Assembly: GCF_003265705.1 (NCBI RefSeq)
Contig: NW_020312785.1
Coordinates: forward strand, 19,930,968-19,994,967
Direction of reading: 5' to 3'
Origin: Callorhinus ursinus
Lineage: Eukaryota; Chordata; Mammalia; Carnivora; Otariidae
Length of the DNA stretch: 64,000 nt
Positions within the stretch are counted from its first letter, which is position 1. The number at the start of each line of letters is the position of its first letter. This document shows positions 1 to 12,420 of this stretch, piece by piece. The notes under the pieces are model-generated. The model had not been told where the DNA came from. It searched no databases and saw nothing but the letters and a program-made list of their open reading frames with translations. Made by a program: the position numbers and the translations under genes.

Positions 1-464
1 TGCTGAGCAAAATAAGTCAATCAGAGAAAGACATGTATCATATGATCTCACTGATAAGAGGAATTCTTAATCTCAGGAAACAAACTGAGGGTTGCTGGAG
101 TGGTGGGGGGTAGGAGGGATGGGGTGGCTGGGTGGTAGACATTGGGGAGGGTATGTGCTCTGGTGAGTGCTGTGAATTGTGTAAGACAGTTGAATCACAG
201 ACCTGTACATCTGAAACAAATAATACATTATAAGTTAAAAAAAAAAAAAGAAGATAGTAGGAAGGGAAAAATGAAGGGGGTGCAATCGTAGGGGGAGACG
301 AACCATAAGAGACTATGGACTCTGAGAAACAAACTGAGGGTGAGGGTGGTGGGGGGATGGGTTAGCCTGGTGATGGGTATCAAAGAGGGCACATACTGAA
401 TGGAGCACTGAGTGTTATAAGCAAACAATGAATCATGGAACACTACATCAAAAACAAATGATGT
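1..464 (+). mobile_element. Carnivore L1 3' UTR, truncated by window edge
   Basis: This is the 3' untranslated end of a carnivore-type L1 retrotransposon. It matches, in opposite orientation, the 3' part of the L1 at 57322-59167. It has two modules: module A (1-236) ends in an A-rich run (237-249), and module B follows and runs to the SINE insertion. Module A carries a G-rich tract at 105-132. The element resumes after the SINE and ends near 715. No ORF2 sequence is visible here because the window starts inside the 3' UTR. Confidence 0.85.
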
Positions 465-667
465 GGGGGTGCCTGGGTGGCATAGCCAGTTAAGTGGCTG
501 CCTTTGGCTCAGGTTATGATCCTGGGGTCCTGGGATCAAGCCCCACGTCCACTCCCTGCTCAGCAGGTAGCCTGCTTCTCCCTCTCCCTCTGCCTGCCAC
601 TCTGCCTACTTGTACTCTCTCTCTCTCTCTCTCTGTCAAATAAATAAATAAAATCTTAAAAAAAAAA
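465..667 (+). mobile_element. Can-SINE inserted into the L1 3' end
   Basis: A full-length tRNA-derived carnivore SINE starts at GGGGGTGCCTGGGTGG, passes through a CT-rich stretch and ends with AAATAAATAAATAAAATCTT plus an A tail. Flanking direct repeats AAAACAAATGATGT (451-464) and AAAACTAATGATGT (668-681) differ by one base and are the target-site duplication. The SINE is therefore younger than the L1 it splits. Its head has several changes, such as GGCATAGCCAG where GGCTCAGTCGG is usual. Confidence 0.93.
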
Positions 668-681
668 AAAACTAATGATGT

Positions 682-715
682 AATGTATGGTGATTAACAT
701 AATAAAATTTAAAAA
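682..715 (+). mobile_element. Terminal piece of the split L1
   Basis: The sequence after the SINE (ATGTATGGTGATTAACATAA and an A-rich end) matches the far 3' end seen at 40590-40628 and, inverted, at 57325-57370. It completes the element that begins at position 1. Confidence 0.8.
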
Positions 716-2069
716 ATGGATAGAAGAAAATGATAGTGCTAGTTGGAAATGGTGAAGACTTATTAATCACATTATCAAAATGACTTCCACTTCCCAAGAA
801 GCTCTGGTACGCATGCTGATGTTCATGTTGATAATTTTGAGGACGGAATCAAGACGTCTATTTCGCCCTTAGCAAAGGTGAGTGACACCATGTTAAAGAG
901 TTGTCACCTCTACCCCAACCAGATACAGAATCCCTGGGGCCAAAGGGAGCCTAGAATCCATTTCTTCTTCAACTGGGCCTTCCTGAACAGCTTCTATTTT
1001 GTGTGTCCCTGCAGTAGGACTTGTTCACAAAGGGAGCCACAGGACCTGAGCTGAAATGACCTTGTTTCCAAAAGGATACCAACAACTCCTGGAAAGGAAA
1101 AGATTTCCCCGATTTAAGTTCAGTTCACGGGTTTACATGTTACCTTCTTGCAGTTGTGCTAAGGTACTAAAGAATTTCTTTACATGGATTCTAGCAAGAC
1201 AACAATTTTAATTTCACAGATTATTTTAAATAAAAGTTCTCTGTGATGGGCAAAGGGTTGTATCTGGCATGGCAGAGGACGCTAAGGCCTCCCTCTGTGA
1301 AGTCTCCATAAAGAAGTCATCCACTACTTACCTTCCTAAGAAGGAAAGATTTACTTTGGGTAAAATGCAGCAGTCATAAAGATTTACCACAAACATGAAG
1401 CCTAAGTCTTTGGCAGTTTCTATAAAGTTTCATTAAATAAATTTGAATAGTATTGAATTTCATAATAAGGTCTGGTAAGAAAAAGGATATTTGTGTGTCT
1501 CCACTGAAAATTATTTCTTTGTTTGTAGTCTTGGGCAATATTTAATTTAGCAAGGTCATAGATAATGGGAAACACACATATTACAAAGAGATCAAGTCCT
1601 TAGTTTTTAAGCACTTATAATAGGTACATAAGCCAATGAAGGAGTCTTACTTGGTTATAAATGACTGCAAGATATTTTGTAATAACAACCACACCATCAT
1701 TTTAATATGTCTGCCAAGTACCATGAAGCATCTAGAAAATCTATTTCCAGCTTGAATTTGTTGGGAAAATGTAGTTATTTTTAGAGACCCTTGAGAACTT
1801 TATTTTCTCAGATACTAGTTTTCTAGCATTTGGGGAAAACCTTAACTAAACCGCTTTGTATAGGAAATTACTAATATGGAAGATATGTCACAGTGCTATG
1901 CTACCCTTTCTGTTTTTAACAATCTCTCCATCTCAGTGCTGTTCACACCAGGGCAGGACGTGTCTCTTGAATAAATTTTATCACCTGAAAGGCAAAAGTA
2001 TTTTTTTTTCCTTAAACACTGACATTGACCTTTTCTGTCTTCCCTATAGCAAAGTACATATATAATCAT
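716..2069. other. Unique sequence, no gene seen
   Basis: AT-rich DNA with no recognisable repeat, exon or RNA. Reading frames in it are short and interrupted on both strands. Confidence 0.5.
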
Positions 2070-2300
2070 TAACACTTTATTAAGTGCCAGAAACTGTGTT
2101 AATTGAATTTTACCCCTAATTCTTAAAAGGATCCCATCATATGAATGATAACATTCACCCTATTTAATAGCTGGGGAAACTGATGTACCAAGTGTTAAGT
2201 AACTTGCTCAAGGCATTCAGGTGATCAGTGGCAGGTCAAGAGCATCCCAACCCAGACAACTGGCTTCGGAGTCTGAATACATAACCACTATATCATTCAG
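2070..2300 (-). mobile_element. MIR SINE remnant
   Basis: An inverted MIR pattern is visible: a degenerate 'tttattaagtgccag' start, 'ctggggaaactgatg' in the core, 'taagtaacttgctcaagg', and 'ctggcttcggagtctgaa' at the far end. Divergence is high, as expected for a mammal-wide SINE fixed before the carnivore radiation. Confidence 0.75.
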
Positions 2301-2629
2301 CCTCATCAATACAATTGGCAAAAATTACAAAGATTCAAGGGTTTATGTGTGTGTGTGTGTGTTGGGGGTGTGTTAAATATTAAGGATTCTATTTAAGGCC
2401 TTATTTAATAGAAAATAGGCTGCCACTTTCCTAAAGTTGAAAATCGACCTTGCTATAATTGCTAAAGCTGAAAATCCAGGTGCCATATTTTATTTAGTTG
2501 ACTTAAAAGCATTTAAGTGCTGTTTCAACTGGGAAAAATAAAAACTTGAACTATATTTGAAATAAAGATATAAGGTGAACACAGCTTGAAACTTTAACGG
2601 ATAATCAATTGTCTCCAATTAGGGTTTTT

Positions 2630-3180
2630 TTTAAGTTTTCAATCTTACAGAGAAGTTGAGAGATTATTATATGAAATATACTGATAATATAGCCATAGAA
2701 TCTTCATCAAGATCTATCATGGTTAATATTTTGGCACATTTAATTTTCATATATATATGTATATATAATTTATACATGTGTCACCTTTGATCTACATATA
2801 TAATTTGCCTATTATACATAATATATAAAAATATATATTTTTTGCTAAAGTATTTGTCATATCATGACAGATAACCCTCAATATTTAAGTATACATCACT
2901 GAAAAACAAGGACAATTTCCCACTTTCTCACACAATTTGCAGTAACAGTGATATTATCATGTTTAAGAAAATTATAATTATAATTCCTTAATATCACCTA
3001 AGAGTTAAGCTGCATTCAAATTTCCCACAATTGTGGAAGACAAATATTTTACAGCTGTTTTGTTCAAGCCTAGGTCAAAAAAGTTGCCCTCATTGCATTT
3101 GCTTGCTATAACTGCTTAAGTTTTTTTCTAATTTATGTTTGAAATTGCTTCATTGAACTTCTATAGAGTCCTCCTTAAAT
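2630..3180 (-). mobile_element. Old L1ME-type 3' remnant
   Basis: Inverted old L1 3' sequence. Landmarks in order are an 'agagaagttgagag' start, 'ggttaatattttggcacattt', an AT-rich expansion (2745-2840), 'gtatacatcactgaaaaacaaggaca', 'attccttaatatcacctaa' and 'tgcattcaaatttcccacaattgt'. No coding frame survives. The subfamily (L1ME3-like) is my best recollection, not a computed assignment. Confidence 0.65.
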
Positions 3181-3429
3181 GAGTGATTTTTTTAATTCAA
3201 AAGCAAAGAATGACATTTGGAACTGTTATCATTTTTAGAGAAATTAAAACAAATAAAAGATAGCCACCTGGCTTACAATTATCTTTTAGATATCCTACTC
3301 AAGTTGTCCAGAACAATGACTTTTGCCTGCCTTTTACCATGGTTGTCTTTTCCAGCCCACGTCTAAGATAGAAACTACTGAAAAAAATTAAAACCTTTGA
3401 AATCCAGAGCTGAAAGATCAAAAATGTTG

Positions 3430-3560
3430 GAAATCAACCCACATAACCACCTCACTTAACACGTTAGAAAACCAAGTTCCAAAGAGGTGAAATAAATTGC
3501 CCTCAGCCACAATTACATATTAGCAGAAAATGGAACTAGAACAGAAGTCCAGACCATGTT
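3430..3560 (-). mobile_element. Possible MIR/MIR3 remnant
   Basis: The order 'gttagaaaaccaagttccaaagaggtgaaat', 'tgccctcagccacaattaca' and 'agcagaaaatggaactagaacagaagtcc' resembles the core and tail of an inverted MIR3-like element. It is strongly diverged. Confidence 0.45.
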
Positions 3561-3984
3561 CCAGTAACACCACAGTAGAAGATCATGTTACCTGGCCCCT
3601 GCCCTTTGAAAAGATTGCAGAACAAACGACTTTTCAGATCCTATGCTTGGGCACAAAAGTCAATAAAGTGCTTCCTTACATTCCAATTTGCATCTGTGAC
3701 AGCACATTTTATTAAATGAGTCTGTAGGCCGAGCTCCTCAGACCCAGTTCAAACCTGTGGACATGAGGTCAAAGACTTGTACTGAGTCATTTGTGCTCAC
3801 CTGCATGCCTGATAAAGCTACATATAGGACTATCACTCTCAGGAGAACCTTAGAAACTCAGCCACTAAGAAATAGGCTCAAGGAGACCCAATGCTACATC
3901 CTCTCCCTGTCTGTTTCTTAGACCCAGCTTTTCTTTTGTCATTGGAGCAATATTTCTTCTCTTTCCATATTTTCTGGGGGGGTC

Positions 3985-4290
3985 TTACACTGACCCAAGC
4001 AAGGCCAACTGAATATATGGGAATTGGGAGAAAGACTATTCTCTTTCTTTTGGACCATATCCTGTAAGGGTATGGGCTTGACAACTTTTCCTGCCGCATG
4101 GTGAGAACTTTAGGTCAATATTTAAAAAACAAAAAACTAATGCAGAACTGAGGTATAGAAAAAGAGAACCTTGACAACACCACTTGGTCCTACTTGGAAT
4201 TCTCAGTTAGCTAAACTAATAAATTCACTTTTTTCCTTTGCTAGATGTTAGATTTCTGTCATTTACAACCAAAAGGGTCCTTATGAGTAC
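3985..4290 (+). mobile_element. Ancient repeat, family not assigned (copy 1)
   Basis: The region resembles a common mammalian repeat whose middle reads like 'cccaagcaaggccaa' and whose end reads 'aataaattc...gatttctgtcatttacaaccaaaagggtcctta'. A second, separately diverged copy of the same pattern lies at 24270-24630. It is probably an LTR- or MER-type element. I cannot name the family. Confidence 0.4.
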
Positions 4291-4602
4291 AAAGTTCTGC
4301 TTTACAGAGAACTGCAAAGCCCTGAGGTTTTATAGCATCTAAAGATAGTGGTTTGTACCTTGCTACAACTATTTATAATTTTGAAAGCAGAAGCTACATA
4401 TATACAGGGATGCTGTACCCAGCAGTGACCAATCAGAAATAAAATTTGTGTTTTTTCCTTTTCTTTAGAGAGAGAAGTGCCAAAGCCTTCATAATTTAGG
4501 CCAGGATAAAAAAGTGACTTGTAGTTACAGAGATCAGCCTGATTTACATATGGTACCTTGAAATTACTTGGGAACCTCCATTCAAAGGATAGATCACCTT
4601 GG

Positions 4603-4642
4603 CTAAATCACTAAATCACTAAATCATTGCAGCTAAATCACT
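4603..4642 (+). repeat. Short 8-bp minisatellite (CTAAATCA)
   Basis: CTAAATCA occurs three times in a row from 4603 and once more at 4633 after an AATCATTGCAG interruption, followed by related CAATCA units up to 4658. It is a small local tandem expansion. Confidence 0.7.
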
Positions 4643-5249
4643 GCAATCACAGCAATCAGGGTTGCTCCCCTGAGAAATGTGGGCATAGGATAAATCTGAA
4701 AGGTGTAAAGAAAGCAGTCAAGATCAGTTACTCCTCCTTGGGTAGATCTGAAGAGGAAAAGGAATTGCGATGAGGGGAAGGCAAGCCTCAGGAGTTAGTT
4801 CACATCAGGATTGATCTGCCCCACTCCCTTGAAACGAGCTTGCCTTTAGAAACTGGAATTGCCGGGGTGGGGGGGTGCGGCTATACCACCTTTGGCCAAA
4901 CTTAGAACCAAAGACGTGGGAACGGCTGTAGCAACCACCATTCCAAATGTGTAGGGTGGTCTTCAACAGTGAGAAGCAGCAGCAGAGCACTAATCCCTTC
5001 CATCTCTCTCTCTACTTAACAGTAGCTGGAATTTCCCCTCTTTGAACTGGGTAGGGAGTTGGTGGGTAGAGGAAAGGCAGAGAAACCTCAAGAGAAAAAT
5101 ACTGGACCTCCGCTTAGGAAGGCATGTGGGTCCTACAGCAATTAACTGAAAATGAAAGAGTAACCAAGTGACTGCCTTTGTATCTGGATTTGTGGAGCAG
5201 TTCATATTGGTTAGAGACATCACTAGCTGCTATATAGAGAGATATCCAT

Positions 5250-5296
<47 letters not shown>
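5250..5296 (+). repeat. GATA microsatellite
   Basis: A nearly perfect (GATA)n tract of about 11 units ends in GATTGATTG. Uninterrupted tetranucleotide runs of this length are usually length-polymorphic in a population. Confidence 0.95.
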
Positions 5297-6569
5297 TGAT
5301 TGCTAGAACATATAATCTCATTTGCTAAAGACAGATTTTTGGGTATTCACATTTTAAACCATATTCTCTGATATTTGATCTGCCATGAGATGTTGAAGAG
5401 TGTGTGGCCTCAATTAAAGCCAACACTGGGCTCTCTTTACTAGGTTCTGGGCAGACCTTCTGTAATAAATTTAGTGCAAGCTTTTGTAGATACAGTTACA
5501 ATCCCAAGGGAAGCAATTATAGTTTATAAACGAGAAGAGGGAAATAACACATCATTTGTTTTTACCCATAGGCAGTAAATACCTACAAGTATCTATACAT
5601 AGGGGAGACACCATATTGCTGCTGCATCCCCCACTCACTGGGCAAATTTTATTTAGAAACCAAGTTGTGAACTTCTCCGGACTATTGCTTTACCTATTCC
5701 TCTTCTCTTTTACCTAAAACACTGTTCCATAGCCTGTGTCCTTGTTAATTTTTAGGTATCTTTCACAATCTGTGCTAAATTTTTATTGCCTCGTTTTATC
5801 CCTTTGTTATTCTATCTACTAGAAATGTTTATCAGGCTGCCCCCATGAGCTCAATCCTTCTTCAGCCATCACTGTCAGACTCCCTGAAAGAGATTTCTCC
5901 TGTCATCCGCTGGGATCTTTCTTCACCCTCTAGTCTGAATGTTCTGGAAACAACATTATTTTTGGTTTCAACACATGCAATTAATCATGCACATTTATGA
6001 CCTGCAATCTCCAAGAAGGCTTCAGGATGTACCCAATGAGAGGGTTCATGGACTAGCAGGCAAAATGCCAGTTCAGGCTTGAGGATACTTGATACTTCAG
6101 TATTTCTAGCTCTAATACAATTTGCCTGAATCTGTGTAAAAAGAGACGTTGAAGTGCTCTGCTTTGGGGGAAGGCAGGAAGTATAAGAGATCTTTTTAGA
6201 GCTTTTCTCCCTTCCCCCTGGCCTATGTCCCCCAACCATCTTCAACCTTTTTCATCCTGTTCCTCAGGATTGTTCCTTTCCCATTGACTATCTACTACAA
6301 CCTGAAAGTTAGCTCAGCCTAGAAATTATATTGGGCACAAAAATCTTAATAGGGTAGATGGTCATGGGTAAAAAGGTGGTTGCAAAACATATTACAAGGG
6401 TGGGTTGGGGATAACAGCTGAAATCTGGGAGAGATTTCATTACTCTGGTAACAGAAACACACAAAGAGTGAGTGACAGAAACCAAAATATAGTCATTATA
6501 AATTCAGATTCTAAGTTGGTCCAAAAGTTGTCTCCAAAGTCACTATATTACAAGATTTGATCTCATGAT
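5297..6569. other. Unique sequence, no gene seen
   Basis: No exon, RNA or confident repeat is visible. The stretch 5660-5850 has weak L2-like wording that is too diverged to call. Confidence 0.45.
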
Positions 6570-6592
6570 CTTATTATTATTATTATTATTTT
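6570..6592 (+). repeat. (TTA)n short microsatellite
   Basis: Repeated TTA/ATT units precede an AT-rich stretch (6593-6940) that looks like very old L1 3' sequence but could not be assigned. Confidence 0.7.
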
Positions 6593-8870
6593 TACAAATT
6601 ATAAAAACAATGCCTGTTCCCTGTAGCAAAACCACATAATTCAGAAGTCTAAAAAAAATGTAAAACCTCCCAAACTTAATTCTCTGGAAGGAAAAATTGA
6701 TTACGACTTGGTAATTAAAAAAAACTTTTTTGCCTAGCAAATTTTCTCTTTATATACATGCATTTTTTTCAATATATATAATACATACATATAAAGAAGT
6801 TTTTGGGGGGGAAAAACTGTTTTATTCTTTTGCATAAATAGGATAACAATAAACATATGCTTCAACATATTCTTTACTCTTATTCTGGTATGGACATCAT
6901 AATTGTTCATTTTTGAGGTATATAGATTTGACATTTAATGGGTAACTCACTACAGATTGTTATTTACAATCGAGTCAATATTTAATTAATTTATCCAACA
7001 AACAGGGAATAAAAAACATGTCTCTTCTTATAGGGCTTAAATTTTGTTAAGAAAATAAAGCCCAACCAAATAAATAGGTAAATAGGAAAAATATCAGATA
7101 GCAATAACTGCTCTTCAAATAATGAAAATACATTGCTATAATAGATTCCTGAGTAGTTCCTTTATGTTTTTATGGTATCTCTTCAAAGTATCATCCCCCA
7201 GGGGCGGAGGGGGAAGGTATGAGTTTTATGTCATAGTTCTTGTACAATTAATTTCTTGGGTTTAAAAATATCTTCCAAATGTTAATAATGGGGGGTATAA
7301 ACTCTAGCAGGCTTTGAGCAATGGTATCCTCTAAGGCTAGCTCTTTGTAAGTCAATAACTATGGGTCTGATTGACCTTGGCAGTATTACAGGGTCATATT
7401 TTTACATGACCGAACTGTTCTTGAACAATTTCTACAATGTCCTGGGTACAAATAGCTTTTCTTCAATACTGGGTGTGCGTGTCTTATCCTCCCACCTCCC
7501 CCCACCCCATGCTTTCATTACTTTTATAAAAGAAAAACTATTACAGGGTATGTAAAGAAAACTCGTCCCCATTGACTTTTTTTTTCAGCATGTCCTCTCT
7601 TCATGCTATGTTATAGTTGAAATATTGCACTCATGGACTTCTGGTTTATGCTTAAGATGGATTTTATTTGTGAGTTTGTCTTGTTGTTTTGTGGCTCATT
7701 TTCATCCTAGGAAGGACGAGAGCTAGGAAAGGGATGTGATTCTATCAGTGATTCGCCTAGGAAAAATTCCAATCTTTTTTCTGACCTGTTCTACAAAGAA
7801 ATGGCAACGTCATCACAAAAGAGAATGAAATTGCAGTCAATTCTTAACTATCAAAATATTTCCAAGAAAATACCATTTTTGAATAAAAAAGTAAAACCCG
7901 TCCCGTGAAAGCAATCCTTTTATCTCCATGCTTCAACCTAGCACTGTGAAGGGGGGAAAGTACTAAACTAGAAACCAAGAGTCAGGCAGGGTACCAGCAA
8001 TGTCCCAAATGGCATATTCAAGCAATGTAGTTGAAGAGAGCTTAAAGACGGAGCAATTTACAAAAGGGTACATAGGGTACAATGAAACCAACAAAAGGCA
8101 GTGAAATGCTGAGGGGGCTAGCGCTGCCGTCTCAAGGGCTGAGTGAGGTATATATGTAAATATAGAAGAAGGTGTGGGGCTCTGATGGAAGCAGCAGACA
8201 TCATCATCATTCCTGTTGGGGGAATAAATACCTCAACCTCACTTTCCCCCAAAACGGTGTCCCTTAATGCCATCTCCCTTTGGCAGAACCCAAGTGGAAG
8301 CCTGAAGACAGGAGAGCTTGTGCTCACAATTCATACAGGCCAGTCTCCTACGGCGGAGGCAGTGTGGTAACGGATGGGGAGGAGCTTCCTGACAGAAAGA
8401 ATAACCTAGCACGACGTCAGATCCTGCCTCAGGTAAAATCATGGGGGTCCTGGGCCTTTTCTTTACTCTCTGAACTAGATGGTGGTTAGGGATCATTCCA
8501 AGAGCCCAAATTCTGTGGATATGTCTTATTTGAAGAGGAAGAAGTTCATGGCTGAAAAGAATAGTTGAAAATTACACAAAAAAGCTTAAAAAAATTCTCA
8601 ACATCCTTCTTCCGTATCTTCTTTGATATATTCCGAGGGTGATTTTTCCCCACCTTAAAAAAAAAAAGTTCAGTGGATAATTAAAATGTCTTGTGTAAAG
8701 TATGAACGTGCTACATGGAGTAAACAAAGTGTGCCATTTTGGAAAAATTCTTTAACTTTTATGGGATATTTCTTGAAACATCAATATAAATGTGAAATGC
8801 TTATAGGGTTTTGTCATTTTCACATTTTTCTAGATTTAGCATATTTATCACAATTGAACAGCATTGACAG
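6593..8870. other. Mostly unique; old repeat debris
   Basis: No gene is seen. The block 8225-8420 looks repeat-like to me (wording such as 'gcagaacccaagtggaagcc' then 'cataggccagtctcct'-type text recurs in mammalian genomes), but I cannot name the family. The short frames that overlap there on both strands are not convincing as exons. The rest is AT-rich single-copy sequence. Confidence 0.4.
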
Positions 8871-8874
8871 GTTT

Positions 8875-8985
8875 TGGTCTCCACTAAATTGTAAGCTCCC
8901 TAAGAGGGGTCCACATGCATTTTTTTGTCTCCCTAGTATCTATGTAATGGATTTAGCAGTGATTTCGTAGAGAATATTTGTACTC
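8875..8985 (+). mobile_element. L2 LINE 3' fragment
   Basis: The typical L2 tail is visible: 'ccactaaattgtaagctccctaagagggg', 'tttttttgtctccctagtatc'. It is diverged and lacks coding sequence. Confidence 0.65.
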
Positions 8986-9165
8986 CGAGTACTTCCTGTG
9001 TGGTAAGCACTATGTTAAATGCCCTTTAAATAATAATCTCCTTCAATCCTCAAAACAAATTTAAGAGTTTACAGATGAGAACATTTAAGCACAGGGCGGT
9101 TAAACAACTCACCCAAGTCACTCAGACAGTAAGTGTTACAGCTAAGAGCTAACCTGGGTCTGAGC
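8986..9165 (-). mobile_element. MIR SINE remnant
   Basis: An inverted MIR is readable in order: 'gtggtaagcactatgttaaatgcc', 'cagatgagaacatttaagcacag', 'ttaaacaactcacccaagtcac' and 'gctaacctgggtctgagcgac'. Confidence 0.8.
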
Positions 9166-9844
9166 GACTGATCTATTTTTGCTTTTAACTAGTCCATTGA
9201 ACGGCCACTTGCAAGTGAATAAGACAAAGGGGTGTGCAAATGGCTTTCTATTCTGTCTGGCAGAGAAGTGCTAAAGGCATTGTTGGTGGTATTATTATGA
9301 GCATCATTATCATTCTGCTGAGGAATATGAAAAAGTTCACACCCTCAAGTACATTGAAATGTGGTGGGGAGTATTAGATACTTACTCAAATGCCTATAAT
9401 GTAGGATGGAATAAAGCAAGGTTCTAAGACAAGTACAAAAATACATATGAGGGTAGTGCCCGCCTGAACAATAGACGGGGTTTCAACAGTTAAGAGATGA
9501 AAGCACGGAGGGAACATCACAAACAAAGGCTTGGAGGTTGGAACACACAGGGTGTGTACAGAAATCAACAAGGGATTTAATGACTGGAACACTGGGAAGT
9601 ATAGGGGAGCAATAAAAGAAAAGACTGGAAAGGTAGGATGAACTTAGTGACAAATCTACTTAATTGTACTATCATCAGTGCATATTTTTAGAACTTGTTG
9701 ACAAGAGAGCTCGCCGAGTGCCATGATGAAATCTAAAAACATGTTGTCTACTGGATTTTCCTGATCTAGCAATTTTGCAACCTTGCCAAAAAGAAAATGA
9801 AGTATGACTAACCACTCCCAGTCCTGCTCTCCTCCAGTAAATTT

Positions 9845-10315
9845 TCCACACTAGAGTCAGTGTGAACCTCTTAAAATTCATATCCAATTATGTTACATTT
9901 TCCTTAACACACTTGACTGGCTTCTCATTTCCCATATTCAACATGCTGACCTCTTCAGCCATATCTCTTAACAGACCACATCTTGAAGAGGTTCCAAACA
10001 CACCAAACTTCCTAAATGTGCTTTTCTTCCTGGCAGCACCCACTTCCTTCACACCTCTTCCTGGCTGTCATCTTCCAGGCCCCAACTGATCTGTCCCTGC
10101 TGGGATGCCATTCCTGTGGCCTCCTTCACAGACTCCACCCTGCAGAGCTCCCCTATGCCATTTGTTGCATACTTCTCTTTGTGCATTTGCCACAATATTT
10201 TGTTGTGCTAATTTAGATTTCAGAGGCTTTTCTTATTTATTTTTATATTCCCAGTTCCTGGAGCAAAGTAGGAATGCAGAGGTATTCACTGAGTGAACAA
10301 ATGAATGAAGTAGCA
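9845..10315 (+). mobile_element. L2 LINE 3' end
   Basis: A long L2 remnant is readable. It begins with 'aattatgttacattttcctta...ctggcttctcatttcc', continues through a CT-rich part with 'cctggctgtcatcttccag', then 'gcatacttctctttgtgcattt', and ends 'cagttcctggagcaaagtaggaatgcag...aaatgaatgaa'. It covers the 3' part of the LINE; no open frame relates to its reverse transcriptase. Confidence 0.7.
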
Positions 10316-12249
10316 GCATTTTCTAGAACTAGAAAATATAATTATATTATATAAAACTTAGCTTGAAAGTTATAGAACCAAGAGCTTTCCTGCTAGTCTC
10401 TTCTTAGATGGTGAGACTTTCAGCACGTTTGTGAATAGCGCGCATCTTCTCTCCTTCCTTTATTCAATCTCTGAAGTGGCTGTTGAAATAACCTCTTATA
10501 TCTTTAACCTGTCCAGGTGGCTGGAATATGCTCCTACAGAATTTGTATTCTGTCCTTTTTATTTTAAACATTCTCCAAGATTTTTTCCCCTTGGCTTGTG
10601 AATTTTTGAAGTTTCTCTTTTGAAAGGTATACTTTTCCTTCTCTTTACTTCAGTCCTGTGTCCCATCCCATTAAGTTTAAAGAACACATTCCCTGTTCTG
10701 TTGTCTCCCAAGAATTACTAGAAATCACTTAAACCACTCTTCTTTGGAATCATAGTTGCAATCCTTTTGGAGGAATAAGTTTCCATTTCCTTCAGGAATT
10801 CCTTCCAAGCCATTCTCTGCTATCCTCAGAATTGGGTATAAAACTATTTGGGGAAGGGCTTCGAAAGTCCTCCTAACCAGTGCTTTTCAAACTGCATGCT
10901 GCATACTCTATCAATTTATATATTATTTATATACTGATCAAAAAATGACTTGAGATAACTAATTTCATAATTTAGCTTAATGGTTCTCATTTAAGAATGA
11001 CAAATCAATTAATTAAAAATTGAGTTTTATATAATCCCTTTTCAAAGATAATTTCCTAAATAGCTAAACCTTATCTTCATTAGATTTTATTCTTCAGTAT
11101 TGTTTCTCCCTGGCATTCAACAAGTCTACTTGTTTTTAAACTCCTCTTAATGTGGGTCTGCAATAGGGAAGCAAGAGGCTGGTCCCTATTCTACTTATGG
11201 AGCAGAAAAGGGGATGAGTTGGGAAGACTCCCAGATTCAAGTGCTTAAATGTAATGTTATTTATGTGAATAAGTATTTATGTAAATTACATAGACTGATT
11301 AAATCATTTAAATATATCTTGTCATCCAGACCTTATTTTAAATCATTTTAATCATCAAAACTGCTAATGGCTAATATCTCCTGATACCTGTGATGAGGGT
11401 TCTGGAAGAATTATGAAAACAGGTCAGGGCATGGAGATGATAAGGTGATTGTAGAGGCCAGGTCACTTCAGGGATTAGGGGTGAGTGGGCTTGGGAGGAA
11501 TGGCTTATGACTTGGGCAGTCAGGAGTCTCTCTGCTGCATCTGTCATCTTCTAGCATGGGGGTTACCAGAAGGCAAGGCAGGAAAGAGGGAATGTGTCAA
11601 AGTCAAATAGTTGAGTTTGGAACATGGGGTCCTGGTAGCTGTAACAGCCTGTGACCTGTTCAGCACATTCAGAGTGACTCATCCAGCACACTTCTCTTAG
11701 GTCACTTGTTTATTCTTGAAGCCAATTTTACTTGTTCCAAAGAAAGAAAACATTCATATCTCGAGGACCTATCACTAGGATTCATGAGTAGGTAATCAAC
11801 TCAGGCATTCTGAGCCCACATTTGACCTTCTGTAACTGTAGAAGATTAATATCAGCAAAATACCTGAATATTATTTTTTAAACCCATAGTAACCATGAGA
11901 TCAATCTTATATATGTATGTATATATGTACATATGTGTGTATCCATTAAATGCCTAATCCTCTATGTATCAAGTATGGCCTTATTTGGAAGCAGTGTGGC
12001 TCTGTCCTCTAGGTATGGCCATCTCACTTTATCTGACAACTTCAAAACAATATATAGTCTTTCTTTACACAGCGTTGTGCCTGATGGTAGGTGCTAAATA
12101 ATTATCTCATTTAAACAAAAATCCATTTTTCTACAGATAAATCTCAATTAACCAAGAGATTTCTTTCCAACAATACTAACATCAAAGACTTCATTATACA
12201 ACTAAAAATAATATATGCATAAGCATAATTATTATAAGTAAAAATATTT
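10316..12249. other. Unique sequence, no gene seen
   Basis: AT-rich single-copy DNA. A TATG/TATA-rich patch lies at 11910-11942. No exon or RNA is recognisable. Confidence 0.5.
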
Positions 12250-12420
12250 GAGTGCCTCTCTCTGCTAGGCATTCCACATATGGTCTTTTAAACTGGTACA
12301 ACCACCTCACAAGGTTGATGTTAGGATTTTCAATTTATAGATGAAGAACCAGGGTTTCAGTGAGACCAAACAACTTGTCCAAAATCATCTAAGTAATTAG
12401 CTAAATTCCAGTTGGTCCTC
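12250..12420 (-). mobile_element. MIR SINE remnant
   Basis: Inverted MIR wording: 'tctctgctaggcattccacata', 'ttatagatgaagaaccagggtttcag', 'caacttgtccaaaatcatctaag'. Confidence 0.75.

Noticed and set aside
465..667. tRNA gene
   Set aside because: The tRNA-like head of each Can-SINE lacks an intact cloverleaf and is followed by the CT-rich SINE body and A tail.
8118..8496. Four overlapping frames on both strands around 8.3 kb as a possible exon
   Set aside because: The sequence reads like an old interspersed repeat. The frames are mutually exclusive and lack matching splice sites.
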